From positions 372,001 through 436,000 of the forward strand of contig NZ_JAFGYF010000002.1 in NCBI RefSeq assembly GCF_016921195.1: DNA of 64,000 bases, in the 5' to 3' direction. The stretch is from Cellulosimicrobium cellulans (GTDB taxonomy: Bacteria > Actinomycetota > Actinomycetes > Actinomycetales > Cellulomonadaceae). Positions within the stretch are counted from its first letter, which is position 1; the number at the start of each line of letters is the position of its first letter. Of this stretch, positions 27,344 to 35,181 are shown one piece after another. The notes under the pieces are model-generated. The model saw only the letters and a list, made by a program, of their open reading frames with translations, had not been told where the DNA came from and did no database searches. The position numbers were made by a program, and so were the translations under genes.

Positions 27344-27712
27344 GGTGTCCTCCTGAGGGGTCTTTGGGGGTGGGTGGGCGCGCCCGGTGGGGGGGTGCGG
27401 GCAGCGGCCCGGTCTACGGAAGGCAACGCCTCACCGTCGGTCGGTGTTCCGATGCGTCGTGAAGGTCCGGTGAACGTCGCGGAGCGTCCGCGGCCTGGCC
27501 GCCCCCGCGGCGTCGAGCCGGTCCGCCTCGGCGCGTCGCGGTCCCAGGCTCCCGGGTTTCGATGCCCGACGCAACTCGTCGCGGCCCTCGCGGGCCGGAC
27601 GTGTGCACGCTCACACCGGGACCCGGAAGCGCCCGGGAACAAACCCGGCGGGTGCCGGGTTGAGCGCCATGTACATGCAAACGCATCGACCTAGGACTCA
27701 CGGGAGCACACC
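27344..27712. promoter_or_regulatory. Divergent promoter region of rbpA and the flavin monooxygenase gene
   Basis: 369 bp without a supported gene. Visible elements are an 8-bp inverted repeat AACCCGGC-GGGT-GCCGGGTT (27642-27661), the 10-bp palindrome CATGTACATG (27668-27677) in an AT-rich patch about 40 bp before the monooxygenase ATG, and a G-rich run near 27365-27400 next to rbpA. The palindrome is a plausible operator; nothing recognisable identifies the regulator. Confidence 0.45.
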
Positions 27713-28900
27713 ATGCAGTTCGGCATCTTCACCGTCGGCGACGTCACGACGGACCCCACGACGGGCCGGACCCCCGACGACACCGAGCGCGTGCGCGCGA
27801 TGCTGACGATCGCCCGGCACGCGGACGAGGCGGGCCTGGACGTCTTCGCCACGGGCGAGCACCACAACCCGCCGTTCGTCCCGTCCTCGCCGACGACGAT
27901 GCTCGGGTACCTCACCGGTGTGACGAAGAACATCGTCCTGTCGACGTCGACGACCCTCATCACGACGAACGACCCGGTGCGCCTCGCGGAGGAGTACGCG
28001 ATGCTCCAGGTCATCTCCGACGGGCGCATGGACCTCATGATGGGCCGCGGCAACACCGGCCCGGTGTACCCGTGGTTCGGGCAGGACATCCGCAACGGCA
28101 TCCCGCTCGCGATCGAGAACTACGCGCTGCTGCGACGCCTGTGGACCGAGGAGGTCGTGGACTGGGAGGGCAAGTTCCGCACCCCGCTGCAGGGCTTCAC
28201 CTCCACCCCCCGCCCGCTGGACGGTGTGCCGCCGTTCGTGTGGCACGGGTCCATCCGCAGCCCCGAGATCGCCGAACAGGCCGCCTACTACGGCGACGGG
28301 TTCTTCCACAACAACATCTTCTGGCCCATGAGCCACACGAGGCAGATGGTGCAGTTCTACCGCCAGCGCTGGGAGCACCACGGCCACGGCCCCGCGGACA
28401 CCGCGATCGTCGGCCTCGGCGGCCAGGTGTTCATGCGCAAGGACTCCCAGAAGGCGTGGGACGAGTTCCGCCCCTACTTCGACAACGCGCCCGTGTACGG
28501 GCACGGCCCGTCGATGGAGGACTTCACGCGCGAGACGCCGCTCACGGTGGGCTCCCCGCAGCAGGTGATCGACCGGTACGCCGCGATGCGCGAGCACGTC
28601 GGGGACTACCAGCGGCAGCTGTTCCTCATGGACCACGCCGGCCTGCCGCTCAAGACGGTGCTCGAGCAGATCGACCTCCTCGCGGGCGAGGTCGTGCCCG
28701 TGCTCCGCAAGGAGATGGAGGCCGCCCGGCCCGCGCACGTGCCGGCCAACCCGCCGAGCCACGCCGAGCGCGTCGCCGCGGCCCGTGCCGCCGGGACCGA
28801 GGGCGCCGCGCACGTCGGCGGCACCGAGGACCGCTGGACCGGGCGCACCGCCGAGGACGACCAGGAGCCGGCGCAGGCCGGCGCCGCGTTCGGGCTGTGA
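27713..28900 (+). CDS. LLM-class flavin-dependent monooxygenase (CE1758 family)
   Basis: 395 residues of luciferase-like fold: MQFGIFTVGDVTTDPTTGRTP at the start, FATGEHHNPPF, STSTTLITTNDPVRLAEEYAMLQVISDGRMDLMMGRGNTGPVYPWFG, and the DGFFHNNIFWP segment. This is the CE1758 type, which characteristically sits beside a CE1759-type FMN reductase, as here. The pair would reduce FMN with NAD(P)H and use it to oxygenate an unknown substrate. The last 40 residues are a low-complexity acidic/Ala tail. ATG start behind CACGGGAGCAC. Confidence 0.92.
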   Translation: MQFGIFTVGDVTTDPTTGRTPDDTERVRAMLTIARHADEAGLDVFATGEHHNPPFVPSSPTTMLGYLTGVTKNIVLSTSTTLITTNDPVRLAEEYAMLQVISDGRMDLMMGRGNTGPVYPWFGQDIRNGIPLAIENYALLRRLWTEEVVDWEGKFRTPLQGFTSTPRPLDGVPPFVWHGSIRSPEIAEQAAYYGDGFFHNNIFWPMSHTRQMVQFYRQRWEHHGHGPADTAIVGLGGQVFMRKDSQKAWDEFRPYFDNAPVYGHGPSMEDFTRETPLTVGSPQQVIDRYAAMREHVGDYQRQLFLMDHAGLPLKTVLEQIDLLAGEVVPVLRKEMEAARPAHVPANPPSHAERVAAARAAGTEGAAHVGGTEDRWTGRTAEDDQEPAQAGAAFGL

Positions 28901-28944
28901 CCCGCGCCGTCCCGCGCCCGACGTGACCGGCCGCGGGACCGGCC

Positions 28945-29004
28945 GCCCGACGGCGTACGGTCGAGGGGTGCCCCGCGCACCCGCTCGACCGGCCGCCGTC
29001 GGGC
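28945..29004 (+). other. Nested inverted repeat between the monooxygenase and FMN reductase genes
   Basis: An 11-bp outer stem (GCCCGACGGCG at 28945-28955 with 28994-29004) and a 7-bp inner stem (GGTCGAG at 28959-28965 with 28984-28990) are separated by symmetric 3-nt internal loops and close an 18-nt loop. It may adjust the ratio of the two co-transcribed genes or act as a terminator/attenuator. Confidence 0.5.
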
Positions 29005-29070
29005 ACCCCGCACCACCGGCCCGGTGACGGGCCGACTCCCGCACGACACGCCACACCCCAGGAGCACCGC

Positions 29071-29709
29071 ATGACCGCCAGCACCCCCGCCCCGGACCGC
29101 CGCCTCGTCGTCGTGTCCGCCGGGCTGTCCAAGCCGTCCTCCACGCGCCTGCTCGCCGACCGGCTCGGCGAGGCCACCGTGCGCGAGCTCCAGGGCCTCG
29201 GCGTGAGCGCCGAGGTCGAGACCGTCGAGCTGCGCGACCACGCGCACGCCGTCGTCGACGCCATGCTCACCGGGTTCCCCACGGGCGAGCTCGCCGGTGT
29301 GCTCGAGCGCCTGGCCGCCGCCGACGGGATCGTCGTGGCCACCCCGCTGTTCACCACCACCTACTCGGGGCTGCTCAAGTCGTTCGTCGACGTCCTCGAC
29401 AAGGACTCGCTCACCGGCACGCCCGTGCTGCTCGGCGCGACGGGCGGCACCGCGCGCCACTCGCTCGCGCTCGAGTACTCGCTGCGACCGCTGTTCACCT
29501 ACCTGCGGGCCGACGTCGCCACGACGTCCGTGTTCGCCGCGACGGACGACTGGGCGGCCGCCGAGGCGGACGCCGGCGGCGGGCTGCCCGCCCGGGTCGC
29601 GCGCGCGGGCCGCGAGCTCGCGGAGAAGGTGGCCCTGCGCAAGAACGCCGGCCCCGCCGACCCGTTCGCGTCCACGCCCGACTTCACGGCGCTGCTCGGC
29701 GGGCTCTGA
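29071..29709 (+). CDS. NAD(P)H-dependent FMN reductase (CE1759 family)
   Basis: 212 residues of flavodoxin-like fold: RLVVVSAGLSKPSSTRLLADRLGEA (phosphate loop), ADGIVVATPLFTTTYSGLLKSFVDVLD, and PVLLGATGGTARHSLALEYSLRPLFTYLRADVATTSVFAATDDW, typical of the CE1759 family paired with CE1758 monooxygenases. It supplies reduced FMN to the neighbour. ATG at 29071 with AGGAG 7 bp before. Strong hairpin after the stop. Confidence 0.9.
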   Translation: MTASTPAPDRRLVVVSAGLSKPSSTRLLADRLGEATVRELQGLGVSAEVETVELRDHAHAVVDAMLTGFPTGELAGVLERLAAADGIVVATPLFTTTYSGLLKSFVDVLDKDSLTGTPVLLGATGGTARHSLALEYSLRPLFTYLRADVATTSVFAATDDWAAAEADAGGGLPARVARAGRELAEKVALRKNAGPADPFASTPDFTALLGGL

Positions 29710-29724
29710 CCCCGCCCCCTGACT

Positions 29725-29764
29725 GCGCGCCCCCGGCCACCGGTGCTCCCGGCCGGGGGCGCGC
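29725..29764 (+). terminator. Hairpin terminator after the FMN reductase gene
   Basis: A perfect 14-bp stem (GCGCGCCCCCGGCC with its complement) around a 12-nt loop, 16 bp after the stop codon. Confidence 0.8.
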
Positions 29765-29858
29765 CCCGTCGCTGACCTGCGACGACACCGGTCGAGGGGT
29801 TGCTCTCCCAGGGCGTCGCGCGGCAGGATCAGGGGATCGACGACGACGGGGGAGCACC

Positions 29859-30608
29859 ATGAGCACCAGCGCGACCGAGGGCCACACCGAGGCGAACCCC
29901 GCAGGAACCGCTCCGCGGCCCGGCATCGAGCCCGTCCCACCCGTCACGGTCGCGGTCCCGGTCGTGGACGCGCTCGCCGCCCACGCGGACGGCCCCCGCC
30001 CGCAGGCGCCGCCCCGACGGCGGCCCGTGGGGGTGGTCACGATCCCCGGCCGGGTGCCCGACACGTCGCGCTTCGCCGCCGCGCCCCGCTACCCGGCCAT
30101 GTTCCACGTCGCCGGCGGACGGCTCGTGTGGGACGGCGCACGCCTGCGCCTCGTCCGCGGCGACGACACCGTGGTCGAGCCCGCCGGACGACCCGTGGTC
30201 ACCGTCACCGGGGACGGGCCGACCGTCGTCGTGACCTGGCGCGCCGAGCACCCCGGCGCCCGCTCCACCCGCGCCGTCCTGCTCGACGGGTCCTCCGCCC
30301 GCTTCGTACGCTTCGCGCGCTCGCTCGCGGACACTCGGCCCGGGAGCGTCGTCGTCGACGACCGGACCGTGCCCTCGCCGCGCGTGCCGCGCCTGCACCC
30401 CGGCCAGGCCGGCACCGCCCGCCGCCCCGGCGTGTTCGCCCGCGCCCTGTGGCGCGTCGTCGGGTGCGGCGCGCCCGCCGCGAGCGCCCCGGCCGGCGAC
30501 GGGGGAGCGGCGCTCGTCGCCCGCCTCGAACGCCTCGCCGCCCTGCACCGGGCCGGCGACCTCACCGACACCGAGTTCGCGCGCGCGAAGCAGGCGCTGC
30601 TCGGCTGA
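29859..30608 (+). CDS. SHOCT-domain protein of unknown function
   Basis: 249 residues. The first 60 are Pro/Ala-rich and probably disordered. A middle region (70-150) has beta-rich character (MFHVAGGRLVWDGARLRLVRGDDTVVEPAGRPVVTVTG). The C-terminal 32 residues LVARLERLAALHRAGDLTDTEFARAKQALLG are a SHOCT (short C-terminal) domain, an oligomerisation or nucleic-acid-associated module found at protein ends. No other family recognised. ATG behind GGGGGAGCACC. Confidence 0.75.
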   Translation: MSTSATEGHTEANPAGTAPRPGIEPVPPVTVAVPVVDALAAHADGPRPQAPPRRRPVGVVTIPGRVPDTSRFAAAPRYPAMFHVAGGRLVWDGARLRLVRGDDTVVEPAGRPVVTVTGDGPTVVVTWRAEHPGARSTRAVLLDGSSARFVRFARSLADTRPGSVVVDDRTVPSPRVPRLHPGQAGTARRPGVFARALWRVVGCGAPAASAPAGDGGAALVARLERLAALHRAGDLTDTEFARAKQALLG

Positions 30609-30757
30609 CGCCCACACCTGGACCGGCTCCGATCGATCCCCGATCGCGCCCACCCGGCGACGTCGACCCCCGTCAGGACGGACCGCGCACACACCAGCGA
30701 CGCCCGACCACACGAAATCCCTGGACCGCCGCGCACGACGCCTGACACCGTCGCACG

Positions 30758-31543
30758 ATGACGGACTCCCGCACCGACCTCGCCGGCACCGACCAGGAAC
30801 GCCTCTGGGACGCCCACGCCGCCGCCCGCTACGACACCCCCGGCGAGGGCATGTTCGCACCCCACGTCCTCGACCCCGCCGTCGACCGGCTCGCGGCGCT
30901 CGCGGGCCGGGGGAGCGCCGTCGAGCTCGCGGTCGGCACCGGGCGCGTCGCGATCCCGCTCGCCGCGCGCGGCGTGCCCGTCACCGGCATCGAGATCTCC
31001 CGGCACATGGTCGCCCGGCTGCGCGACAAAGCCGACGAGACGACCCTGCCCGTCGTCGTCGGGGACATGGCCACCGCCCGGGTGCCGGGGGAGCACTCGC
31101 TCGTCTACCTCGTGTACAACACGATCTCGAACCTGCTCACCCAGGACGCCCAGGTCGAGTGCTTCCGCAACGCCGCCCGCCACCTCGCCCCCGGGGGCCG
31201 GTTCGTCGTCGAGCTCTGGGTCCCCGAGCTGCGCGCCCTGCCGCCCGGCCGCACCGCGACCGTCTGGCACGACGAGCCCGGCTACCTCGGCATCGACACC
31301 TACGACGTCCTGCACCAGCACGTCGTGTCCCACCACGTCCGGTTCGACGACGACGGCCGCGCCACCGTACGACGCACACCCCACCGGTACGTCTGGCCCG
31401 CCGAGCTCGACCTCATGGCCCGCCTCGCCGGCCTCGAGCTCGAGACCCGCCACGCCGGGTGGGCGGGGGAGCCGTTCACCGCCGAGTCCCGCTCCCAGGT
31501 GTCCGTGTACCGGCGCGCGCCGCGACCGCCCTCCGCGTCGTGA
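30758..31543 (+). CDS. Class I SAM-dependent methyltransferase
   Basis: 261 residues. Motif I is VELAVGTGRVAIPLAARGVPVTGIEIS (about residues 53-79), with VVVGDMAT (motif II region) and ARHLAPGGRFVVELWVP (motif III). The type with NTISNLLTQDAQVECFRNAARHL is common in actinobacteria as small-molecule methyltransferases; the substrate is unknown. About 150 bp of non-coding sequence precede the ATG at 30758. Confidence 0.88.
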   Translation: MTDSRTDLAGTDQERLWDAHAAARYDTPGEGMFAPHVLDPAVDRLAALAGRGSAVELAVGTGRVAIPLAARGVPVTGIEISRHMVARLRDKADETTLPVVVGDMATARVPGEHSLVYLVYNTISNLLTQDAQVECFRNAARHLAPGGRFVVELWVPELRALPPGRTATVWHDEPGYLGIDTYDVLHQHVVSHHVRFDDDGRATVRRTPHRYVWPAELDLMARLAGLELETRHAGWAGEPFTAESRSQVSVYRRAPRPPSAS

Positions 31544-31555
31544 TATCCAACCCCG

Positions 31556-32032
31556 ATGGAGCAACCCCGTCGCCGCACCAGACCCATCGTCCTCGCCGTC
31601 GGCGCCCTCACCGCCCTCACCGCCTGCTCCGGGACCGTGACGGCACAGGACCTCGTGACCCGCCTTGCCGACGAGCCCGTCCCCGACGACGCCCTCCCCG
31701 ACACGATGACGCCCGACGAGATGGACCCCGCCTCGGCGCGACGCCTGGGCGAGCTCGACGAGGTCACCTTCTACGCCGGCACGGGCGACCGCGACGGGCA
31801 GGACGTCATCTGCCTCGTCACGGTCGTGCCGGGAGACACCCCGCACGACGACGCGGGAGCCTCCACGTGCGGCCTCGTCACCGACCTCGACGACTCCGAC
31901 CTCCCGCTCCGACTCCAGACCCCCGACGGGACGCGGGTCACCGTGGTGCTCGTCCCCGACGGCCTCCCCGCCGACGCCGACCTCACCCGCGTGACACCCA
32001 ACCTCGCCGCCACGGTCGCACGGACCCCCTGA
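31556..32032 (+). CDS. Small secreted lipoprotein
   Basis: 158 residues. The N-terminal signal PIVLAVGALTALTAC ends in the lipobox LTAC, so the mature N-terminal Cys (near residue 24) would be lipidated. The mature part is acidic and has no recognised domain; a pair of Cys (VICLV, ASTCGLV) may form a disulfide. It follows the methyltransferase gene after 12 bp. Confidence 0.78.
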   Translation: MEQPRRRTRPIVLAVGALTALTACSGTVTAQDLVTRLADEPVPDDALPDTMTPDEMDPASARRLGELDEVTFYAGTGDRDGQDVICLVTVVPGDTPHDDAGASTCGLVTDLDDSDLPLRLQTPDGTRVTVVLVPDGLPADADLTRVTPNLAATVARTP

Positions 32033-32062
32033 CCACGAGCGCGACACCCGGCCCGCCCTCGC

Positions 32063-32821
32063 TCACTTGCCCGACGACGCCTCGATCACGCTCAGGTCAC
32101 GCACCGCGAAGCGGTGGTGCTCCCACTCCTCCTCGAGGATCACGTGCACGCACGACAGCGTCGTCTCCGGGTACTCCGGCGACCACGGGTTGCGCCGCAC
32201 CATCGCCAGCTCCTCCGGCGTCACGCCCGCCAGGAAGTCCCGCACCATCGCCACCCGGCCCGCGCGCGCCTCCAGCACGTCCGCGTACGACGGCGTCCCC
32301 GTCACGAACGACGACACGTCCAGCCCGTCCTCCGCCGCCTGCGGGCCCGCCTGCCCCAGCGGGTGGAACGGCTGCTCCACCTCCAGCACCGCCCGCCCCA
32401 GCCACGCGTCCGTCGCCAGCACCAGGTGCCGCAACGTCTGCGCGAACGACCACTCGCCGTCCACCGACACGTCCACGGCGCTCGCGGGCAGCGCCGCCGC
32501 CCGGTCGAGCGTCACCGCCCACGTCGACTCCAGCGCCGCCCACGCCGCGCGCAACCCCTCCGGGTCCCCGGCACGACGCAGCTCCCGCCCCGGGAACCGA
32601 CGGTCCAGCTCCGCCTCCACGAAGCCCGTCACGTCGACCCCGTTGACCCGGAAGGTCGCGCCGCCGTCCGCGAGCCACGGGGCGTCGACGTCCAGCCCCT
32701 CCACCTGCACGCCCCGCATCACGACCCCGGACAGGTCGGACTCCACGAACCGCGCACCCCGCAGGTCCGCGCCGTCGAACGTCGCGCCCCGCAGGTCGTC
32801 GGAGCGGGTGAACCGGGCCAT
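32063..32821 (-). CDS. DinB-family protein with N-terminal pentapeptide repeats
   Basis: About 252 residues. Residues 1-45 contain pentapeptide-like repeats (LRGATFDGADLRGARFVESDLSGVVM). The rest is a DinB/DUF664-like four-helix bundle: DGEWSFAQTLRHLVLATDAWLGRAVL gives one metal His, and LSCVHVILEEEWEHHRFAVRDL supplies the others. DinB proteins include thiol transferases. This fusion is common in actinobacteria and uncharacterised. ATG at 32821 with a GGAGG-like site upstream. Confidence 0.85.
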   Translation of the reverse strand: MARFTRSDDLRGATFDGADLRGARFVESDLSGVVMRGVQVEGLDVDAPWLADGGATFRVNGVDVTGFVEAELDRRFPGRELRRAGDPEGLRAAWAALESTWAVTLDRAAALPASAVDVSVDGEWSFAQTLRHLVLATDAWLGRAVLEVEQPFHPLGQAGPQAAEDGLDVSSFVTGTPSYADVLEARAGRVAMVRDFLAGVTPEELAMVRRNPWSPEYPETTLSCVHVILEEEWEHHRFAVRDLSVIEASSGK

Positions 32822-33038
32822 GAGCGCCTCCTCGGGAGCGGCCCGCCCGAGGGATCGACCAGCCCGGGGGAGAGACCCCGACGCGGCGACGGCGCGGCGT
32901 GGGGACCCAGCCGGGGGAGAGGCGGAGACCCCTCGGTGGCGGAACCGACGAACGGGGACGACGACTCGCACGCTACGCCGCCCGACCCGCACCCGACCAG
33001 AGGTGTCCGCACGCGCCGACGTGGGGGAGCATCGGACC

Positions 33039-33563
33039 ATGCCGATCCTGCCCACCGAACGCGACCCCCGACTCGTCACCGTCCGCCGCGGCGGCACCCT
33101 CACCGACGACCACCACCGCCAGCTCGCCCGATGGGCCGTCGACTGCACCGAGCACGTCCTGCCGATCTTCGAGGTCGCCCGGCCCGACGACACCCGACCC
33201 CGGGACGCCCTCGACGTCGCCCGCGCCTGGATCCGCGGAGAGGTCCCCATGAAGACCGCCCACAGCACCGCCTTCGTCGCCAACGCCGCCGGCCGGGACC
33301 AGCCCGCACCCGTCAAGTACGTGGCGCTCGCGGCCGGGCAGGCGGTGGCGGTCGCGCACGTCGCGGCGCACGATCTCGGAGCGGCCGCGTACGCGGTCCG
33401 GGCGGTGGTCGCCGACGCCGCGGCCCGGGGCGAGGACCCCGAGGCGGCGCGTCTCGCGGAGCGCGACTGGCAGCGCGAGCGCATCCCGGCGGAGCTGCGC
33501 GCGCTCGTCCTCGACGACCAGCGGCGGCGCAGCGCGATCTGCTGGGACGTGTTCGACGACTGA
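33039..33563 (+). CDS. Putative immunity protein (Imm-5-like)
   Basis: 174 residues, all helical: LARWAVDCTEHVLPIFEVARPDDTRPRDALDVARAWIRGEVPMKTAHSTAFVANAAG, AAGQAVAVAHVAAHDLGAAAYAVRAVVADAA, ERDWQRERIPAELRALVLDDQRRRSAICWDVFDD. This matches the actinobacterial Imm-5-like putative immunity family as I know it. No toxin gene lies beside it, so a real immunity role is doubtful here; such orphans are frequent. ATG at 33039, GGGGGAGC upstream. Confidence 0.7.
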   Translation: MPILPTERDPRLVTVRRGGTLTDDHHRQLARWAVDCTEHVLPIFEVARPDDTRPRDALDVARAWIRGEVPMKTAHSTAFVANAAGRDQPAPVKYVALAAGQAVAVAHVAAHDLGAAAYAVRAVVADAAARGEDPEAARLAERDWQRERIPAELRALVLDDQRRRSAICWDVFDD

Positions 33564-33606
33564 CGCCGGGCCGGTCCCGTCCGGTGCCGGCTGGGCTGTC
33601 GCGGGG

Positions 33607-33987
33607 TCAGCGCAGGAGGTCGTCGTACGTGGCGAGGGGGATGCGGCCGTCCGCCGCGGCCGCGACGTCTGCGTCGCCCGCCACGAGGACGTCGGCCTGG
33701 AGCACGGCCACCGCCACGTACTCGGCGGTCGACGTGTCGTCCGCGTCGAGCTCGCGGGCGATCCGCCACGCGGTGGCCCGGGAGACGCGGTCGCCGAGGA
33801 GTCGCATCTTCAGCGTGGCGAGGCCCTCCAGGCGGGCTCGCGCCGCCGTCTCGTCGAGCACGCCGCGGCGCACGTCCCGGTAGAGCATCGAGAGCGCGTG
33901 GCTGCGCAGCACCGACGGGCCGACGAGCGGACGACGCGCACCGAGGGCGACGTCGTCCTGCGCGAGGCGCAGCGCGGTGACTCCCAT
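33607..33987 (-). CDS. PIN-like (VapC-related) domain protein, probably lacking the first catalytic Asp
   Basis: 126 residues. The body matches a common actinobacterial PIN-like family: PSVLRSHALSMLYRDVRRGVLDETAARARLEGLATLKMRLLGDRVSRATAWRIARELDADDTSTAEYVAVAVLQADVLVAGDADVAAAADG. PIN proteins are Mg-dependent RNases, often VapC toxins. Relatives start with a VIDADTLLRLA-like strand holding the first catalytic Asp; here it reads MGVTALRLA, so that Asp seems absent. No antitoxin gene is recognisable beside it, and it may be inactive. Confidence 0.6.
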   Translation of the reverse strand: MGVTALRLAQDDVALGARRPLVGPSVLRSHALSMLYRDVRRGVLDETAARARLEGLATLKMRLLGDRVSRATAWRIARELDADDTSTAEYVAVAVLQADVLVAGDADVAAAADGRIPLATYDDLLR

Positions 33988-34073
33988 GACCGCCAGTAGA
34001 CACCCGAGAGCCCACGCACCACCGGTGAAAGAGGCGCCGGTGGCGCTCTCTCGACCCCTTCCGCGCTACGCCG

Positions 34074-34087
34074 ATAATGTGCATTAT
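34074..34087. promoter_or_regulatory. AT-rich palindrome ATAATG-TG-CATTAT
   Basis: A 6-bp perfect inverted repeat with a 2-bp centre in one of the few AT-rich spots of the window, about 87 bp upstream of the PIN-like gene start and 67 bp upstream of the hypothetical membrane gene. Plausible operator between divergent genes; regulator unknown. Confidence 0.4.
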
Positions 34088-34153
34088 GTCATTTCGCGTC
34101 GAGATGGGCCGGGCAGACGCATCACGGGCGGTCTGCGCGCGCTCCCCTTCGTC

Positions 34154-34627
34154 ATGAGCACGACGACGTACGCACCACGGCTGCACCCGCCCCCTCGCGC
34201 TCCCCGCGCCACGGACCGGAGCGGCGGCGGACGGCGACTGGGCGTCCTGGCGGCACCCGTGCCGTCCAGAGCGCCGTCGGCAACCGTCGTCAGGTCCTTC
34301 GCCACGACGTCGCCGTTCGCCGAGCTCGGCCCGGACGGACGTCGCCCTCGACGGGTCGTCGCGACGATGCTCGCGACGCTGGCCTGGGTCCCGGTGCTCG
34401 CGCTGGCGCTCCTGGCGTTCGCCGTCGTCGGCGCCGGGGCCGGCATGGCGACCGCCGCCGTGTGGTGCTGGCGCTCCGTGTCCCCCGCGCGGGCGTCGCT
34501 GGTCGGCCCCCGCGACAGCGGCACCGCTCCGGACGAGCCGGAGCTGCCCGGACTGCCGGCGACGGCCGTCACCCCCGCGCGCGGACGGCGGCTGGTACGC
34601 GACCGCACGCTCGGGTACGATCTCTAG
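34154..34627 (+). CDS. Hypothetical single-span membrane protein
   Basis: 157 residues from ATG 34154. A disordered, basic N-terminus of about 75 residues is followed by one or two hydrophobic helices (MLATLAWVPVLALALLAFAVVGAGAGMATAAVWCW) and a polar tail ending GRRLVRDRTLGYDL. No family recognised. Divergent from the PIN-like gene. Confidence 0.55.
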   Translation: MSTTTYAPRLHPPPRAPRATDRSGGGRRLGVLAAPVPSRAPSATVVRSFATTSPFAELGPDGRRPRRVVATMLATLAWVPVLALALLAFAVVGAGAGMATAAVWCWRSVSPARASLVGPRDSGTAPDEPELPGLPATAVTPARGRRLVRDRTLGYDL

Positions 34628-35181
34628 AATCGGACATACAGCGCAAACAATTGTGTTTAGGTCAACAGCATGGTGACGTCGATACCCAGGTGGACGCTCC
34701 CCGGCCGCTGTGGCCGTGCACCGTGTCGTCGCCGAGGTCCCCGCCCGGCCCGTGCTTCGGCCGCCGACGCGGCTGCCGTCCGAGCTCCTGCACGTCCCCG
34801 CGTCCGGCGGCCCCGGCATGCGCCAGCCTGGGCGGCTCCCCCGCTCCGAGTCCCTCCACACCCTGCCCTCTCCCGCACCTGCGCGGCGTCGTCGGCCACA
34901 CGAGCGCCCCGGCCACGTCGTGGCGCATCCGGCATCACGTCGACGGGCTCCTCGGGAGCGCTCACGACTCGGACCTCACCGCGGCGCGCGTTCGGCACGC
35001 GGGCTCGGTGCGGCGCTGCGTGCCCGGGTCCCGCCGACACCGTCGGGCGACCGTCGGCAGCAGCACGACCTGGGCGATCGTCGGCGGGTGTCGGCGCAGG
35101 TCAGGACGTCGCACGCCGGCCGGACTGTCGGTGGCGCGACCTAGGCTGAGGCGGACCCTTCCCGGAAGGAGGCCCACCTCC
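34628..35181. other. 554-bp gap with no supported gene upstream of the recombinase
   Basis: It opens with an AT-rich patch (34628-34670) containing the 8-bp palindrome ACAATTGT, then ordinary GC-rich sequence. Several frames stay open on both strands but none has protein-like composition or a ribosome-binding site. It ends in AAGGAGG just before the recombinase ATG. It could hold the recombinase promoter or a decayed gene. Confidence 0.5.

Noticed and set aside
34657-35144. Short open frames on both strands in the gap before the recombinase
   Set aside because: None has a ribosome-binding site or natural composition, and they overlap each other on opposite strands.
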